The notes: generated from the letters alone by a model not told the origin. A DNA stretch of 64,000 bases from JBBDIM01 sp040880405 (GCA_040880405.1 JBBDIM010000183.1:1-64000); one strand, 5' to 3'; positions 18,192 through 29,332 are shown, counted from the stretch's first letter. Numbers and translations are program-made.

Positions 18192-21008
18192 ATGAGAATC
18201 GCGATGAAGTCGGAATTGACGAAGTTGACCCTGACCTGCCTGTTGGTTTCCGGACTCGGGTCGCTCGCCCAGGCGCAAGAGGAAAAGCCCGCCGGGGATA
18301 AACCCAATATCAACTACGAAGATCACATCAAACCGATCTTCCGCGAACATTGCATGGTTTGCCACAACCCGGACGATGCCAAGGGTGGTTTTTCGTTGGG
18401 CAACTATGGCTCGGTGATGGAAGGTGGGGCCGGGGGTGAGGTGGTCATCGGAGGAGACCTTGAAAGCTCGCGGCTATACGCTTTGGTCACTGGGGCGGAG
18501 TCGCCCAAGATGCCACCCAATCAGGACTCCATCGCCGTCGCCAAGCTCGACACAATCAAGCAGTGGATCGAGATGGGGGCCCTAGAGAACAGCGGCTCCG
18601 TCGCTAAGAAGTCAAACAAACCGGCTATCGCCATGGAGGCGGGGGCCAGTATCGGCAAGCCGGAAGGCCCCGCTGCGATGCCGGAGAAACTATGGCGGCA
18701 ACCGGTCATTCACACCCCCAGCACCGGCGCGTTGACGGCCATGGCCCATAGCCCTTGGGCCCCGATCGTCGCGATCGCCGGGCTCAAACAGATCTCCATT
18801 TACCAAACCGAGTCGATGGAGTTGCTGGGCGTGCTCCCCTACCCCGCTGGCGTTCCGTACATCCTCCGCTTCAGCCGCAACGGCGAGATGCTGATGGCGG
18901 GTGGCGGCCGAGGGGCCCACTCCGGCAGTGTCACCGTGTACAACGTTCGCACCGGCAAATCGCTGGTGACCGTGGGAGACGAGCTCGACGCGGTGCTCGC
19001 CGCGGACATCTCGCCCGACCTGTCGAAAATCGCCCTGGGCGGACCGCAGCGGATCGTGCGGATTTATTCCACCGCCGATGGCGAGCTGCTGCACGAAATC
19101 CGTAAACATACCGACTGGGTCACCGCCATTGAGTACAGCCCGGATGGGATTCTACTGGCCACCGGAGATCGGGCCAACGGCTTGTTTGTCTGGGAAGCGG
19201 AAACCTTGCAAGAGTATCTGAACCTGCAAGGGCACAGCGCCGGCATCAACAGTGTCTCGTGGCAGCCCGACTCCAACATCCTGGCCTCGGCCAGCGCGGA
19301 TGGCTCGGTCAAGCTGTGGGAAATGCTGGATGGCAAAAACGTGAAAAGCTACAACGCCCATGGGGGCGGTGTCCAGTTCGTCAGCTACACCCACGATGGC
19401 CGGATGGTGACCGCTGGCCGAGACAAAACCAGCAAGGTGTGGTCCCCCGAAGGGAACGAGCTCAAGAAGTTTGAAGGCTTCACCGAACTGACCACGCGCG
19501 CGGTCTTCGACCATGAAGGGAAACGGGTCATCGCGGGGGACTGGGCCGGCACAATCAAGGCCTGGGATGTCGAAAGCGGCACCCATGTCGCGGACCTGAC
19601 CGCCAACGTGCCAACTTACCCCACGCAAATCGAGCATCAGGCCACCCGTCTGACCGAGTGGCAACAGACCAGCGAAAAAGCGATTGCCGCCGCTGCGGCC
19701 GCTGAGAAATCGGTCGCCGATAAAGTCGCGCAAATCGCGGCGACACAAAAGTCCATGGAAGAGTCGAAAGCCAAGCTCGGCGAGACCAACAAGCAGATCG
19801 AGACCACCAAGCAGGCCCTCGCCCAGCTTGAAAAGCAAGTCGCCACGCAGGCGGACGAGCACACCAAACTGGTCGCCCAGATGGACGCTTGGCAAAAGGA
19901 AATGGTCGCCATGACCAGCCAGCGTGACGAAACCGAGAAGCAGCTCGTGGCGCTCGCCGCCAAGAAAACCGAACAGGAAAAGCAACAGGCTGAATTGACC
20001 ACTCAGTTGACGGCCAAGCAGGCCGAACTGGCCACGGCGAGCACCGCACTGGCCCAATCGCAAGAGAAGGTCAAAGCGGAAACCGCCAAGCGGGATGAGC
20101 TGACCAAGCAGGTCGAAGCGGCCCAGACGAAGCTTAATGACTCGGCTGAAGAGGCGAAGGCCGGGGTCGCGAAGGAACTGGAGGAGGCCCAGGCCCAACT
20201 GGTCGCGGCCAACGCCGAGCTCGAAAAGTCGACCGCCGCCGCGGCCGCTGCCGAGAAAACCGTGGCCGACCACAAAGCGGTCGCAGACAAGCTAACCGCC
20301 TCGCTGGCCGAGACCAAAACGCAGGTGGAAGCGACCACCCAGCAACTAACCGCGATGACCACCGCGAAGGCCGAACTGGACAAGAAGATTGAAGCCCAAA
20401 AGTCGGTCGTGGCCGAGGGTCAAAAGAAAATCGAAGCGGCCCAGGCCGCGGTTACCACCTCCAAAAAGCAGCAAGAGGAAACCGGCAAGCAGCTCGCCAG
20501 CTACGAGGGGCAGGTCAAACCGCTGACCGAAGCGATCGCGAAGTCGGACGAGCAAATGAAGAAGCTGGCGGAGGAGAAAGGGAAACTGGATGCGGACTTG
20601 GCCGCCAAAAAACAAGGCATGCAGCAGGCCACCGCCAAGGTCGCCGATATCCAGGCCAAGCATGAGGCCCTAACCGCCGAATGGGCCGAGTTCCAGGCGT
20701 TGCCCGCCAAGCTCAAGCAGGAGGATCAACAGCTCGCCTCCAGTGTCGAGGCGATGCAGCAGAATATCGCCGCCGCCGAGGCCCAAATGGCCGAACTGGA
20801 GAAATCCATGGAGGCCAAGAAGAAGGCGGTCGACGAGCTGACCGAAAAACTAACCGCCGCCAAGGATTTGCTCAACAAAGACCGCTCGGCCAGCTCCGAC
20901 AAGGCCAAAATGGCCCGAGAAGAGACGGAGAAAATGGCGGAAGCGGCGGCCAAGCTGGAAGCGCTTCGCGAGCAGCAACGCCTGCTGGAAGAGCTGTACC
21001 AAAAATAA
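18192..21008 (+). CDS. Planctomycete cytochrome-WD40-coiled-coil protein
   Basis: A 938-residue protein starting 3 bases after the DUF1549 gene, so surely cotranscribed. The order is: signal peptide (to about AQA, residue 28); cytochrome-like domain with C54-M-V-C57-H58 and downstream KGGFSLGNYGSVMEGG; WD40 repeats from about 170 to 470 (WVTAIEYSPDGILLATGDR, VSWQPDSNILASASADGSV); and about 450 residues of near-continuous Ala/Lys/Glu/Gln-rich coiled coil to the C-terminus. The first two units are common in planctomycetes. The length of the coiled coil is unusual. It is probably periplasmic or surface-exposed and may bridge an electron-transfer module to the cell wall or to itself as an oligomer (inference). 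Confidence 0.9.
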   Translation: MRIAMKSELTKLTLTCLLVSGLGSLAQAQEEKPAGDKPNINYEDHIKPIFREHCMVCHNPDDAKGGFSLGNYGSVMEGGAGGEVVIGGDLESSRLYALVTGAESPKMPPNQDSIAVAKLDTIKQWIEMGALENSGSVAKKSNKPAIAMEAGASIGKPEGPAAMPEKLWRQPVIHTPSTGALTAMAHSPWAPIVAIAGLKQISIYQTESMELLGVLPYPAGVPYILRFSRNGEMLMAGGGRGAHSGSVTVYNVRTGKSLVTVGDELDAVLAADISPDLSKIALGGPQRIVRIYSTADGELLHEIRKHTDWVTAIEYSPDGILLATGDRANGLFVWEAETLQEYLNLQGHSAGINSVSWQPDSNILASASADGSVKLWEMLDGKNVKSYNAHGGGVQFVSYTHDGRMVTAGRDKTSKVWSPEGNELKKFEGFTELTTRAVFDHEGKRVIAGDWAGTIKAWDVESGTHVADLTANVPTYPTQIEHQATRLTEWQQTSEKAIAAAAAAEKSVADKVAQIAATQKSMEESKAKLGETNKQIETTKQALAQLEKQVATQADEHTKLVAQMDAWQKEMVAMTSQRDETEKQLVALAAKKTEQEKQQAELTTQLTAKQAELATASTALAQSQEKVKAETAKRDELTKQVEAAQTKLNDSAEEAKAGVAKELEEAQAQLVAANAELEKSTAAAAAAEKTVADHKAVADKLTASLAETKTQVEATTQQLTAMTTAKAELDKKIEAQKSVVAEGQKKIEAAQAAVTTSKKQQEETGKQLASYEGQVKPLTEAIAKSDEQMKKLAEEKGKLDADLAAKKQGMQQATAKVADIQAKHEALTAEWAEFQALPAKLKQEDQQLASSVEAMQQNIAAAEAQMAELEKSMEAKKKAVDELTEKLTAAKDLLNKDRSASSDKAKMAREETEKMAEAAAKLEALREQQRLLEELYQK

Positions 21009-21091
21009 TCTGGTCGTTATTTGCCCAGACAACCTCTCGGGTGAGTCTAGTGGCTCTCGGGTGAGTCTGGTGGGCCAAACGATTGGTCGCT

Positions 21092-21365
21092 GGGTGCCAT
21101 GCCCACGCCCTCCAACGTGGGCATGAGAAGTGCGAGATGATCAAGACTTTTCCGGGAAGATCGGGACGCCGGTTTGGGCTCTATCAGACGATAGTGCCGA
21201 GGCGACAGCTATCCCCTAGCGGCTTAAACAGTGAGTGAAGGCGACCAAGATTGCTAGTCGACTGAAGGTTCGTGGTCGGCGATTTCGCTGGTTGTTAATT
21301 GAGTTACCGGTGGAAAATAGGCCCACCAAAACATGCCCACGTTGGAGGGCGTGGGCATGGCACCC
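21092..21365. repeat. 34-base perfect inverted repeat flanking 206 bases
   Basis: The left arm at 21092-21125 begins GGGTGCCATGCCCACGCCCT. The right arm at 21332-21365 is its exact reverse complement. Each arm also contains a smaller dyad (CATGCCCACG with CGTGGGCATG). No coding frame or target-site duplication was seen around the pair. Confidence 0.88.
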
Positions 21366-21596
21366 GATGAACTATCTGTCGCGTGCCACCGGGAATCTCT
21401 GACTGGACGGACCGCTAGATGTTCTCCACCCCCGATTTTTACGCGCCCTCCCCTTCACAACCAATCGCAGTAAGCTTGCGGTTGGTACCATCCGGGAAGT
21501 TTACCCCGACTTTACCTGTAAAACGATTCACAACGGGTGATTTTCGGCCTAAAATGGCTGCACGGCGTCAAGCCCTGCAAGGGGGCCAAGGTGGCC

Positions 21597-21681
21597 GTGA
21601 AAAAGGGGTCAGGACTCTTTTTACCAACCCGTCATCCATTGGTGAGCGTCTACCTAAAAAGATTCCTGACCCCTTTTTCAC
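21597..21681. repeat. Hairpin repeat, family 1, copy C
   Basis: The arm GTGAAAAAGGGGTCAGGACT and its near complement flank a loop containing AACCCGTCATCCATTGGTGA. The right arm has GATTCCTGAC where other copies have GAGTCCTGAC, a single unpaired position. It lies 129 bases before the ATG at 21810. Confidence 0.9.
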
Positions 21682-21809
21682 TCCTTCGCTTGAATTCGCC
21701 GACTCCTCACGCCTTATTCCAAATCCCTTTCGCGGCACGCCCCAGGGACAACGTTTTAAACCACGCCGAGAAACAACTGTCTATCCGCTAATCGAGAGAC
21801 CCCAACACC

Positions 21810-24800
21810 ATGCACACCCAGTTCTCTACCCGACTACTCCCGAACTGTCTCGCCCTCTTGGGGCTCCTGTTTGCCTCGGCCAGTCTCCCCGCTCAAGCCG
21901 AGGAGGATGGCTTCAAGGCGATCTTCGATGGCAAAACCCTCAAAGGATGGCGGGGTGACGACAAATTCTGGAGCGTCCAGGATGGCGCGATTACCGGCGT
22001 CACCACGCCGGAAAACCCAACCCAGGGGAACACCTTCATCTTCTGGGACCAAGGTGAGGTCGATGACTTCGAGCTAAAGCTCCAGTACAAGCTGATTGGC
22101 GGCAACTCCGGCATTCAGTATCGCTCGGTCGATTTGGGCAACTTTGTTGCCAAGGGATACCAGGCCGATTTCGAAGCGGGCAAGACCTACAGCGGCATCA
22201 ACTACGAGGAACGGGGACGCGGCATCCTGGCCCAGCGTGGCCAAAAGGCGACCGTCACCGATGGCAAGGGCCCTTACGAGGCGGAGACCTTCGCCAAAAG
22301 CGAGGACCTGCAAGCCAAAATCAAACATGAGGACTGGAACGAATACCACATCATCGCCAAGGGGAACCACCTGACGCACAAGATCAACGGGCAGGTCATG
22401 TCCGAGGTGATCGACAAAGGCGAAAAGGACTCCCGCCGCAGCGGTGTGTTGGCCTTGCAGCTCCATGCCGGTCCGCCGATGAAGGTGCAGTTCAAAGATA
22501 TCCAGCTCAAGCGACTGCCCCTGAAAGACAAGAAGAAGGTGGTCTTCGTCCCCGGTAAACCGAGCCATGGTTTCGGTGCCCACGAGCACATGGGTGGTTC
22601 GCGGCTGCTGCAAATCGCCCTGCAAGAGAACATGGAAGGCTTCGTCACCACGTTGTACGAAGGAGGCTGGCCCGCCGATCCGACCGCGTTTGACAACGCC
22701 GACACCGTGGTCGTCTACGGCGATGGGGGTGGCGGACACCTCCTGATGCCGCACTTAGACAAGTTCGACGAAGTGATGAAAAGAGGGACTGGACTGGTCC
22801 AGCTTCACTACGCGGTGGAAATCCCCGCCGGCAAACCGGGCGACCTGTTCCTCAAATGGATGGGTGGCTACTTCGAGGCGAACTGGAGCGTCAACCCGCA
22901 CTGGGTCGCCAAATTTGAGAAGCTGCCGGAGCATGAAATCACCCGGGGCGTTAAGCCGTTCGAGATCAACGACGAGTGGTACTACCACATGCGGTTTCGC
23001 GAGAACATGGAGGATGTCACCCCCATCCTGACCGCTATCCCGCCGGAAAGTACCTTGGACCGCCCTGACGGCCCGCACAGTGGCAACCCCCACGTCCGCA
23101 AGACCAAAGGGCAACCGCAGCACTTGGCTTGGGCCGCCGAGCGGGAAGATGGCGGACGCGGTTTTGGGTTCACCGGCGGGCATCATCACTGGAACTGGGG
23201 TGACGAGAACTTCCGCAAGGTGGTGCTCAACGCCATCGTCTGGGTCTCGAAGGTCGAAGTGCCGGAGGAGGGTGTCACTTCTGATTCCCTCACGCGGAGC
23301 GACCTGGAAGGGATCATCGGCGGTGCCCCGCCCCAGCGAACCAGCTCTGCCGAAAAAAAAAAGCCCGCTGACCTAAAGGCGGCAACCTTTACCAGCCCCT
23401 TGGTCACCACCAAGACCCCGGGGCACCGGACCGAAATCGAAGTCGAGATCACCGGCGCGAAACAGCTTCACTTGGTCGTCAGCGATGGGGACGATGGCTA
23501 CTCGGCGGACTGGGCCGCTTGGATCGAGCCCCGCTTGGTCGGCCCCGATGGTGAGAAAAAGCTGACCGAGCTGAAATGGAAAGCGGTCCAATCGGACTGG
23601 GGCGAGACCCATGTCGATCGCAACGCCGGTGGCCGCGGCCTCCGGGTCGCCGGAGAGCCGGTCGAGTACGGCATCGGCACCCACGCCAACTCGGTCATTA
23701 CCTACGACCTGCCCCCGGGCTACACCCACTTCAAGGCGTACGGCGGGATCGATAACGGCGGCAGCGATCAATTCAACGGCCAGTCGAGCAGCGTTCGCTT
23801 CCATGTCTTCACCCAAGATCCTCGTCAGGCCTTGAACCGCAGCAAGGAAGCGGTCCGCGAACCGGAAAACGCCGTCGCCGGACTCGATGTCCACGAGAAG
23901 CTGGAAGCGACGCTGGTCGCCTCCGAGCCCGACATCACCAGCCTGACCAACATCGATATCGACCACCGCGGCCGGATCTGGGCCTGCGAGGTGATGAACT
24001 ACCGCGGCAACAACGGCACGCGTCCCGAGGGGGATCGGATCCTAATCTTTGAGGATACCACCGGCGACGGCGTGGCCGACAAGATCAAAACCTTCTACCA
24101 AGGCCGCGATGTCGATACGGCGATGGGGATTTGCGTGCTGGGCAATAAGGTGATCGTCTCCGCCACCCCCAACGTGATCGTCTTCACCGACGAGAACGGC
24201 GACGACAAGCCGGATCGCAAGGAGCTGCTGTTCACCAAAACGGGTCAACCGCAGCACGACCACTCGGTCCACTCGTTTCTGTTCGGCCCGGACGGCAAGC
24301 TGTACTGGAACTTCGGCAACACCGGCAAAGCGGTTCATGACAAGCACGGCGAAGTGGTCACCGATTTGGCGGGCAACAAAATCATCGACAACGGCAAGCC
24401 TTACTTCGGCGGGATGCCGTTTCGCTGCAACTTAGATGGCAGCCAGATGGAGACCCTAGGGCACAACTTCCGCAACAACTACGAGACCACCGTCGACTCG
24501 TTCGGCACCCTCTGGCAAAGCGATAACGATGACGACGGCAACCGAGGCGTCCGCATCAACTACGTGATGCAGTATGGCAATTACGGCTATCTCGACGAAC
24601 GAACCGGCGCCGGGTGGCGAGAGCCGCGCACCAACTGGGAGGAGGAAACGCCGGAGCGGCATTGGCACTTGAACGACCCAGGCGTCGTCCCCAACCTGCT
24701 CCAAACCTTCGCCGGTTCCCCCACCGGCATCTGCCTGTACGAGGGGGATCTGCTCCCGGTGGAATTCCAAAACCAAATGATCCACTGCGATCCGGGCCCC

Positions 24801-26795
24801 AACGTAGTCCGTGCGTACCCCGTGAAGAACGACGGAGCGGGCTACTCGGCCGAGATTGTCGAGATCCTCAAGGGGGTCCGCGATAACTGGTTCCGCCCGG
24901 CCGATGTTTGTGTCGCCCCGGATGGTTCGGTCTTCGTCTCGGACTGGTACGACCCAGGCGTGGGCGGCCACGCCCAGCGAGATCTGGACCAAGGTCGGCT
25001 GTTCCGCGTGGCCCCTAAAGGGGCGAAGTACGACGTGCCGAAGTTCGATTTCGACACGATTGAAGGGGCGATCGCAGCCCTGAAAAACCCGAACCTCTCG
25101 GTTCGCTACATGGCCTGGACAGCGCTGCACGCCAAACAGGCGGAAGCGGAACCGGCGCTGCGAGAGGTCTTCAAATCGGCCGACGATCCTCGGTACCGAG
25201 CCCGGGCCTTGTGGCTGCTGGGCAAAATGAAAGACCGGGGAGAACATTACGTTTCCCTCGCCCTGGCCGATGGCGATCCCAACATCCAGATCACCGGTTT
25301 GCGCCTGGCCCATCAACTGGGGCTGCCGCCGCATCAGGTGGTCGCGAAAGTAGTGAACGATCCTTCACCGCAGGTCCGCCGCGAGGCGGCCCTCACCCTC
25401 CGGTTTGATAACAGCCCCGAGGCGGCCAAGCTCTGGGCCGAACTTGCCGCGCTGCACAACGGTGAGGACCGCTGGTACCTGGAGGCCCTGGGAATCGGGG
25501 CCGAACTGAAATGGGACGCCTGCTTGGACGCCTTTTTGGCCAAGGTGGGCAACAACCGCAACACACCCGCCGTGCGGGACGTTATCTGGCGGAGCCGGGC
25601 CGAGCAAACGCCGCAGCTTTTAGCCGAGATCATCGCCGATCCGTCCGTCCCGGCGGACGAACTGCCCCGCTACTTCCGGGCCTTCGATTTCCAGGAAAAC
25701 AAGGCTAACGTCACCCAGGTGTTGGCCGACCTGGCCTTCTCCGGTGCGATCCGCGCAGACGCCGAGGGGCTGATCCTCAGCGAATCGGTTGGTCGACTGC
25801 AAGGGTTTGATATTGGAAAGAATTCGCGCCAACGCGAGGCGATGGAAAGCCTGCTCAAAAAGCTGGCGGGCACACCGCAATTCGTGCAACTGGTCGATCG
25901 ATTCAACCTCCAGGACCAGTACGCGGAACTCCTGAAGCTGGCAACCGAACGGCCCGACGATTCCGTCGGTGTGGCGGCCGCAAGGGTCCTAGTCGAAAAA
26001 CGCCAGGAAGAGATGCTCCGCAAGGGGCTCGCCGATTCCGACGTCCAAAGAGCCACCGCCTTGACCCAAGCCTTGGCCAACAGCGCCACCGGTGGGGCCA
26101 ATGGCCTCATGTTCGAACTACTGGCCGATAGCGGCAAGGACATCGAACTCCGCCGGGTCGCCGTGAAGGCACTCGCCGCCAACCGAGGCGGAGCCGAGCG
26201 ACTGATCGCCCTGGCCAAGAAAGGGGAGCTAGAGGAGGACCTCAAACAGGCCGCTGCCGCGCCCCTTTCGACCGGCGTCTGGAACGATATCCGGAGCGAA
26301 GCGGCCAATCTGTTCCCCCCTCCCCCGGCGAAAGACAACCAACCGCTGCCCAACCTGCACGCGCTCGTTGGCCGCCGAGGAGACGCCACCAAAGGCAAAA
26401 CCGTCTTTGATACGACCGGCACCTGCGTCAAGTGCCATATCGTCGGCGAAGCGGGCAAAGAGGTCGGCCCCAACCTGACGGAGATCGGCACCAAACTGAG
26501 CCGCGAGACCCTCTACGAATCGATCCTCTTCCCCAGCGCCGGCATCAGTCACAACTACGAAACGTTCGCCGTCCTCCTAGATAGCGGCACCGTAGTCACC
26601 GGCCTGAAAACCAGCGAGACCGACCAAGAGGTGAAAATCAAAGACGCCGAAGGCCTGGAACGCGCGTTCCCCAAGGCGGAAATCGAAGAAATCCGCAAAC
26701 TCCCCGTCTCCCTGATGCCAGCCGACCTCCAGCGCACGATGACCGTGCAAGAGCTGGTCGACGTGGTGGAGTATTTGGGAACCTTGCGGAAGTAG
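21810..26795 (+). CDS. Multidomain exported protein: DUF1080-ThuA-NPCBM-dehydrogenase propeller-HEAT-cytochrome c
   Basis: A 1661-residue protein with a signal peptide (FSTRLLPNCLALLGLLFASA). Domains in order: DUF1080/3-keto-disaccharide-hydrolase-like (about 34-235, FKAIFDGKTLKGWRGDD, GGNSGIQYRS); ThuA-like (about 240-485, VVFVPGKPSHGFGAHEHMGG, FTGGHHHWNWGDENFR); NPCBM-like carbohydrate-binding (about 535-675, YGIGTHANSVITYDLPPG); PVC-type membrane-bound dehydrogenase beta-propeller (about 690-1080, IWACEVMNYRGNNG, NNYETTVDSFGTLWQSDND); HEAT repeats (about 1085-1500); and a C-terminal cytochrome c-type domain with C1539-V-K-C1542-H1543. The layout suggests oxidation or hydrolysis of a sugar-derived substrate with electrons passed to the heme. 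No reaction is proven. Each part occurs separately in planctomycetes. Confidence 0.92.
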   Translation: MHTQFSTRLLPNCLALLGLLFASASLPAQAEEDGFKAIFDGKTLKGWRGDDKFWSVQDGAITGVTTPENPTQGNTFIFWDQGEVDDFELKLQYKLIGGNSGIQYRSVDLGNFVAKGYQADFEAGKTYSGINYEERGRGILAQRGQKATVTDGKGPYEAETFAKSEDLQAKIKHEDWNEYHIIAKGNHLTHKINGQVMSEVIDKGEKDSRRSGVLALQLHAGPPMKVQFKDIQLKRLPLKDKKKVVFVPGKPSHGFGAHEHMGGSRLLQIALQENMEGFVTTLYEGGWPADPTAFDNADTVVVYGDGGGGHLLMPHLDKFDEVMKRGTGLVQLHYAVEIPAGKPGDLFLKWMGGYFEANWSVNPHWVAKFEKLPEHEITRGVKPFEINDEWYYHMRFRENMEDVTPILTAIPPESTLDRPDGPHSGNPHVRKTKGQPQHLAWAAEREDGGRGFGFTGGHHHWNWGDENFRKVVLNAIVWVSKVEVPEEGVTSDSLTRSDLEGIIGGAPPQRTSSAEKKKPADLKAATFTSPLVTTKTPGHRTEIEVEITGAKQLHLVVSDGDDGYSADWAAWIEPRLVGPDGEKKLTELKWKAVQSDWGETHVDRNAGGRGLRVAGEPVEYGIGTHANSVITYDLPPGYTHFKAYGGIDNGGSDQFNGQSSSVRFHVFTQDPRQALNRSKEAVREPENAVAGLDVHEKLEATLVASEPDITSLTNIDIDHRGRIWACEVMNYRGNNGTRPEGDRILIFEDTTGDGVADKIKTFYQGRDVDTAMGICVLGNKVIVSATPNVIVFTDENGDDKPDRKELLFTKTGQPQHDHSVHSFLFGPDGKLYWNFGNTGKAVHDKHGEVVTDLAGNKIIDNGKPYFGGMPFRCNLDGSQMETLGHNFRNNYETTVDSFGTLWQSDNDDDGNRGVRINYVMQYGNYGYLDERTGAGWREPRTNWEEETPERHWHLNDPGVVPNLLQTFAGSPTGICLYEGDLLPVEFQNQMIHCDPGPNVVRAYPVKNDGAGYSAEIVEILKGVRDNWFRPADVCVAPDGSVFVSDWYDPGVGGHAQRDLDQGRLFRVAPKGAKYDVPKFDFDTIEGAIAALKNPNLSVRYMAWTALHAKQAEAEPALREVFKSADDPRYRARALWLLGKMKDRGEHYVSLALADGDPNIQITGLRLAHQLGLPPHQVVAKVVNDPSPQVRREAALTLRFDNSPEAAKLWAELAALHNGEDRWYLEALGIGAELKWDACLDAFLAKVGNNRNTPAVRDVIWRSRAEQTPQLLAEIIADPSVPADELPRYFRAFDFQENKANVTQVLADLAFSGAIRADAEGLILSESVGRLQGFDIGKNSRQREAMESLLKKLAGTPQFVQLVDRFNLQDQYAELLKLATERPDDSVGVAAARVLVEKRQEEMLRKGLADSDVQRATALTQALANSATGGANGLMFELLADSGKDIELRRVAVKALAANRGGAERLIALAKKGELEEDLKQAAAAPLSTGVWNDIRSEAANLFPPPPAKDNQPLPNLHALVGRRGDATKGKTVFDTTGTCVKCHIVGEAGKEVGPNLTEIGTKLSRETLYESILFPSAGISHNYETFAVLLDSGTVVTGLKTSETDQEVKIKDAEGLERAFPKAEIEEIRKLPVSLMPADLQRTMTVQELVDVVEYLGTLRK

Positions 26796-26831
26796 GTTCC
26801 AACTTGAAGCAGCCATCTCTGAACCTGTTTT

Positions 26832-27275
26832 TAGCCGCGGATTAACGCGGACGGGCGCGGATCGCAAGCGAGTAGAACGGCGAATAGCGAACAACCTTAT
26901 CCGCGATAATCCGCGTTAATCTGCGGCTCCTTTTTTAGCCACAGAGGTCACAGAGAGCACAGAGCCGGAGGTTACCTGAGCCGGTTTTTGAGGCGCCCTA
27001 GGCCAATTTTGTAAGGTGCAATTTGTGGTCAAATTCACTGCTCGTACTCCTCCGTATCCGTGTTTGTCTGTGCCGATCCGTGGCTAAATTTCGTTGCGCG
27101 ACCTGGGTTGGTGAAGGGGTCAGGACTCTTTTTTGTTGCGCTGGTTCCAGTGGTATGTCTGCACTAAAAAAGAGTGCTGACCCCGGGTGCGCGTTACTCG
27201 CTTCTCTCTGTGCCCTCTGTGACCTCTGTGGCAATTTCTTTTTAGCCGCGGACGGGCGCGGATCGCAAGCGAGTG
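26832..27275. repeat. Composite nested-repeat cassette 1
   Basis: Elements in order: a palindrome (about 26832-26930) with AGCCGCGGATTAACGCGGA at the left and its inverted form TCCGCGTTAATCTGCGGCT at the right; CCACAGAGGTCACAGAGAGC (26939-26964); a type-II hairpin repeat (27116-27184); the inverted partner CTCTGTGACCTCTGTGG (27203-27232); and a partial second AGCCGCGGACGGGCGCGGAT (about 27245-27275). The hairpin thus lies inside a larger inverted repeat. Confidence 0.85.
27116..27184. repeat. Hairpin repeat, family 1 type II, copy E
   Basis: The arm GGGGTCAGGACTCTTTTTT and the imperfect complement AAAAAAGAGTGCTGACCCC flank a loop with TGGTTCCAGTGGTATGTCTG. The loop is related to, but different from, the loops of copies A-D (both share a TCCA-TGGTA-like core). 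Confidence 0.85.
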
Positions 27276-27295
27276 TAACATTGAAACGCTGGCAA

Positions 27296-27537
27296 CCTCG
27301 CAGGGGATGAGTCCGATTATCTAGAATCGCCAAGGCACGCTGCCCCGTGCTCCCGGCGATAATTGGACTTATCCCCTTCCCCGCGTTGAGGTGAGATGGC
27401 GGCAGGAAAATGCGGTAATAAAAAGGGGGTGCCCTTGGTCTGTCGCGCGGAAAGGGGATAAGTCCCGCGATGGAAACCTGGTCCGAGAGGCCTCGTTCGC
27501 CGCGAGTGGAAAGTGAGGGGACTCATCCCCTGCGAGG
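27296..27537. repeat. Nested dyad around GGGGATAAGTCC
   Basis: The outer arms CCTCGCAGGGGATGAGTCC (27296-27314) and its exact inverse (27519-27537) enclose the inner arms GGACTTATCCCCTTCC (27365-27380) and GGAAAGGGGATAAGTCC (27449-27465). The motif resembles hairpin family 2 at 36183 and 36403 (GGGGA-AGTCCAATT). Confidence 0.75.
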
Positions 27538-27581
27538 CCGCGGGCGACTTCATCCGCGCCGGTCTGCGGCTCTTTTTGATA

Positions 27582-27866
27582 GCCACAGAGGTCACAGAGA
27601 GCACAGAGCCGGAGGTCGCCTGAGCCGGTATTTTAATCGCCCCAGGCCGAACTTGAACGATGCGATTTGTGGTAGAGTTCGCTCCTCACTTGCTTCCGTA
27701 TTCGTGCCCATCCGTGACTCAATTTCCTTGCGCGACCTGGGCTGGTGAAGGGGTCAGGACTCTTTTTTGTTGCGCGGGTTCCGGTGGAATGTCCTCACTT
27801 AAAAAGAGTGCTGACCCCAGGTACGCCCCACTCGCTTCTCTCTGTGATCTCTGTGACCTCTGTGGC
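27582..27866. repeat. Composite nested-repeat cassette 2
   Basis: GCCACAGAGGTCACAGAGAG (27582-27608) and its inverted partner CTCTGTGACCTCTGTGGC (27836-27866) flank a type-II hairpin unit at 27750-27818. The arrangement and intervening sequence (GAGCCGGAGGT..CTGAGCCGG) match cassette 1, so the unit is probably a duplicated element. Confidence 0.85.
27750..27818. repeat. Hairpin repeat, family 1 type II, copy F
   Basis: The arm GGGGTCAGGACTCTTTTTT and the imperfect complement ending GTGCTGACCCC flank a loop with GCGGGTTCCGGTGGAATGTC, closely matching copy E at 27116. Confidence 0.85.
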
Positions 27867-27883
27867 TAACTTCTTTTTGGCAT

Positions 27884-29332
<1,449 letters not shown>

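Larger units (their letters stand above)
21009..21809. other. Non-coding region with two repeat elements
   Basis: Eight hundred bases without a supported gene. The segment holds the 34-base inverted repeat (21092-21365) and hairpin copy C (21597-21681). A tandem GGGTGAGTCTAGTGGCTCTC/GGGTGAGTCTGGTGGGCC duplication lies at 21039-21076. The plus-strand frame at 21419-21958 crosses the repeat and reads into the next gene in another frame, so it is rejected. Confidence 0.7.
26796..27883. other. Repeat cluster, no gene
   Basis: Nearly 1.1 kb without a supported coding region. It contains two composite nested-repeat cassettes (detailed separately), two hairpin units and a nested dyad around GGGGATAAGTCC. 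Frames seen here are translations of the repeats. Confidence 0.8.

Noticed and set aside
21419..21958. Plus-strand frame of 179 residues
   Set aside because: It crosses a hairpin repeat and enters the signal-peptide region of the next gene in another frame.
26796..27883. Insertion sequence in the repeat cluster
   Set aside because: No transposase frame or terminal repeats with target duplications; only nested hairpins were found.
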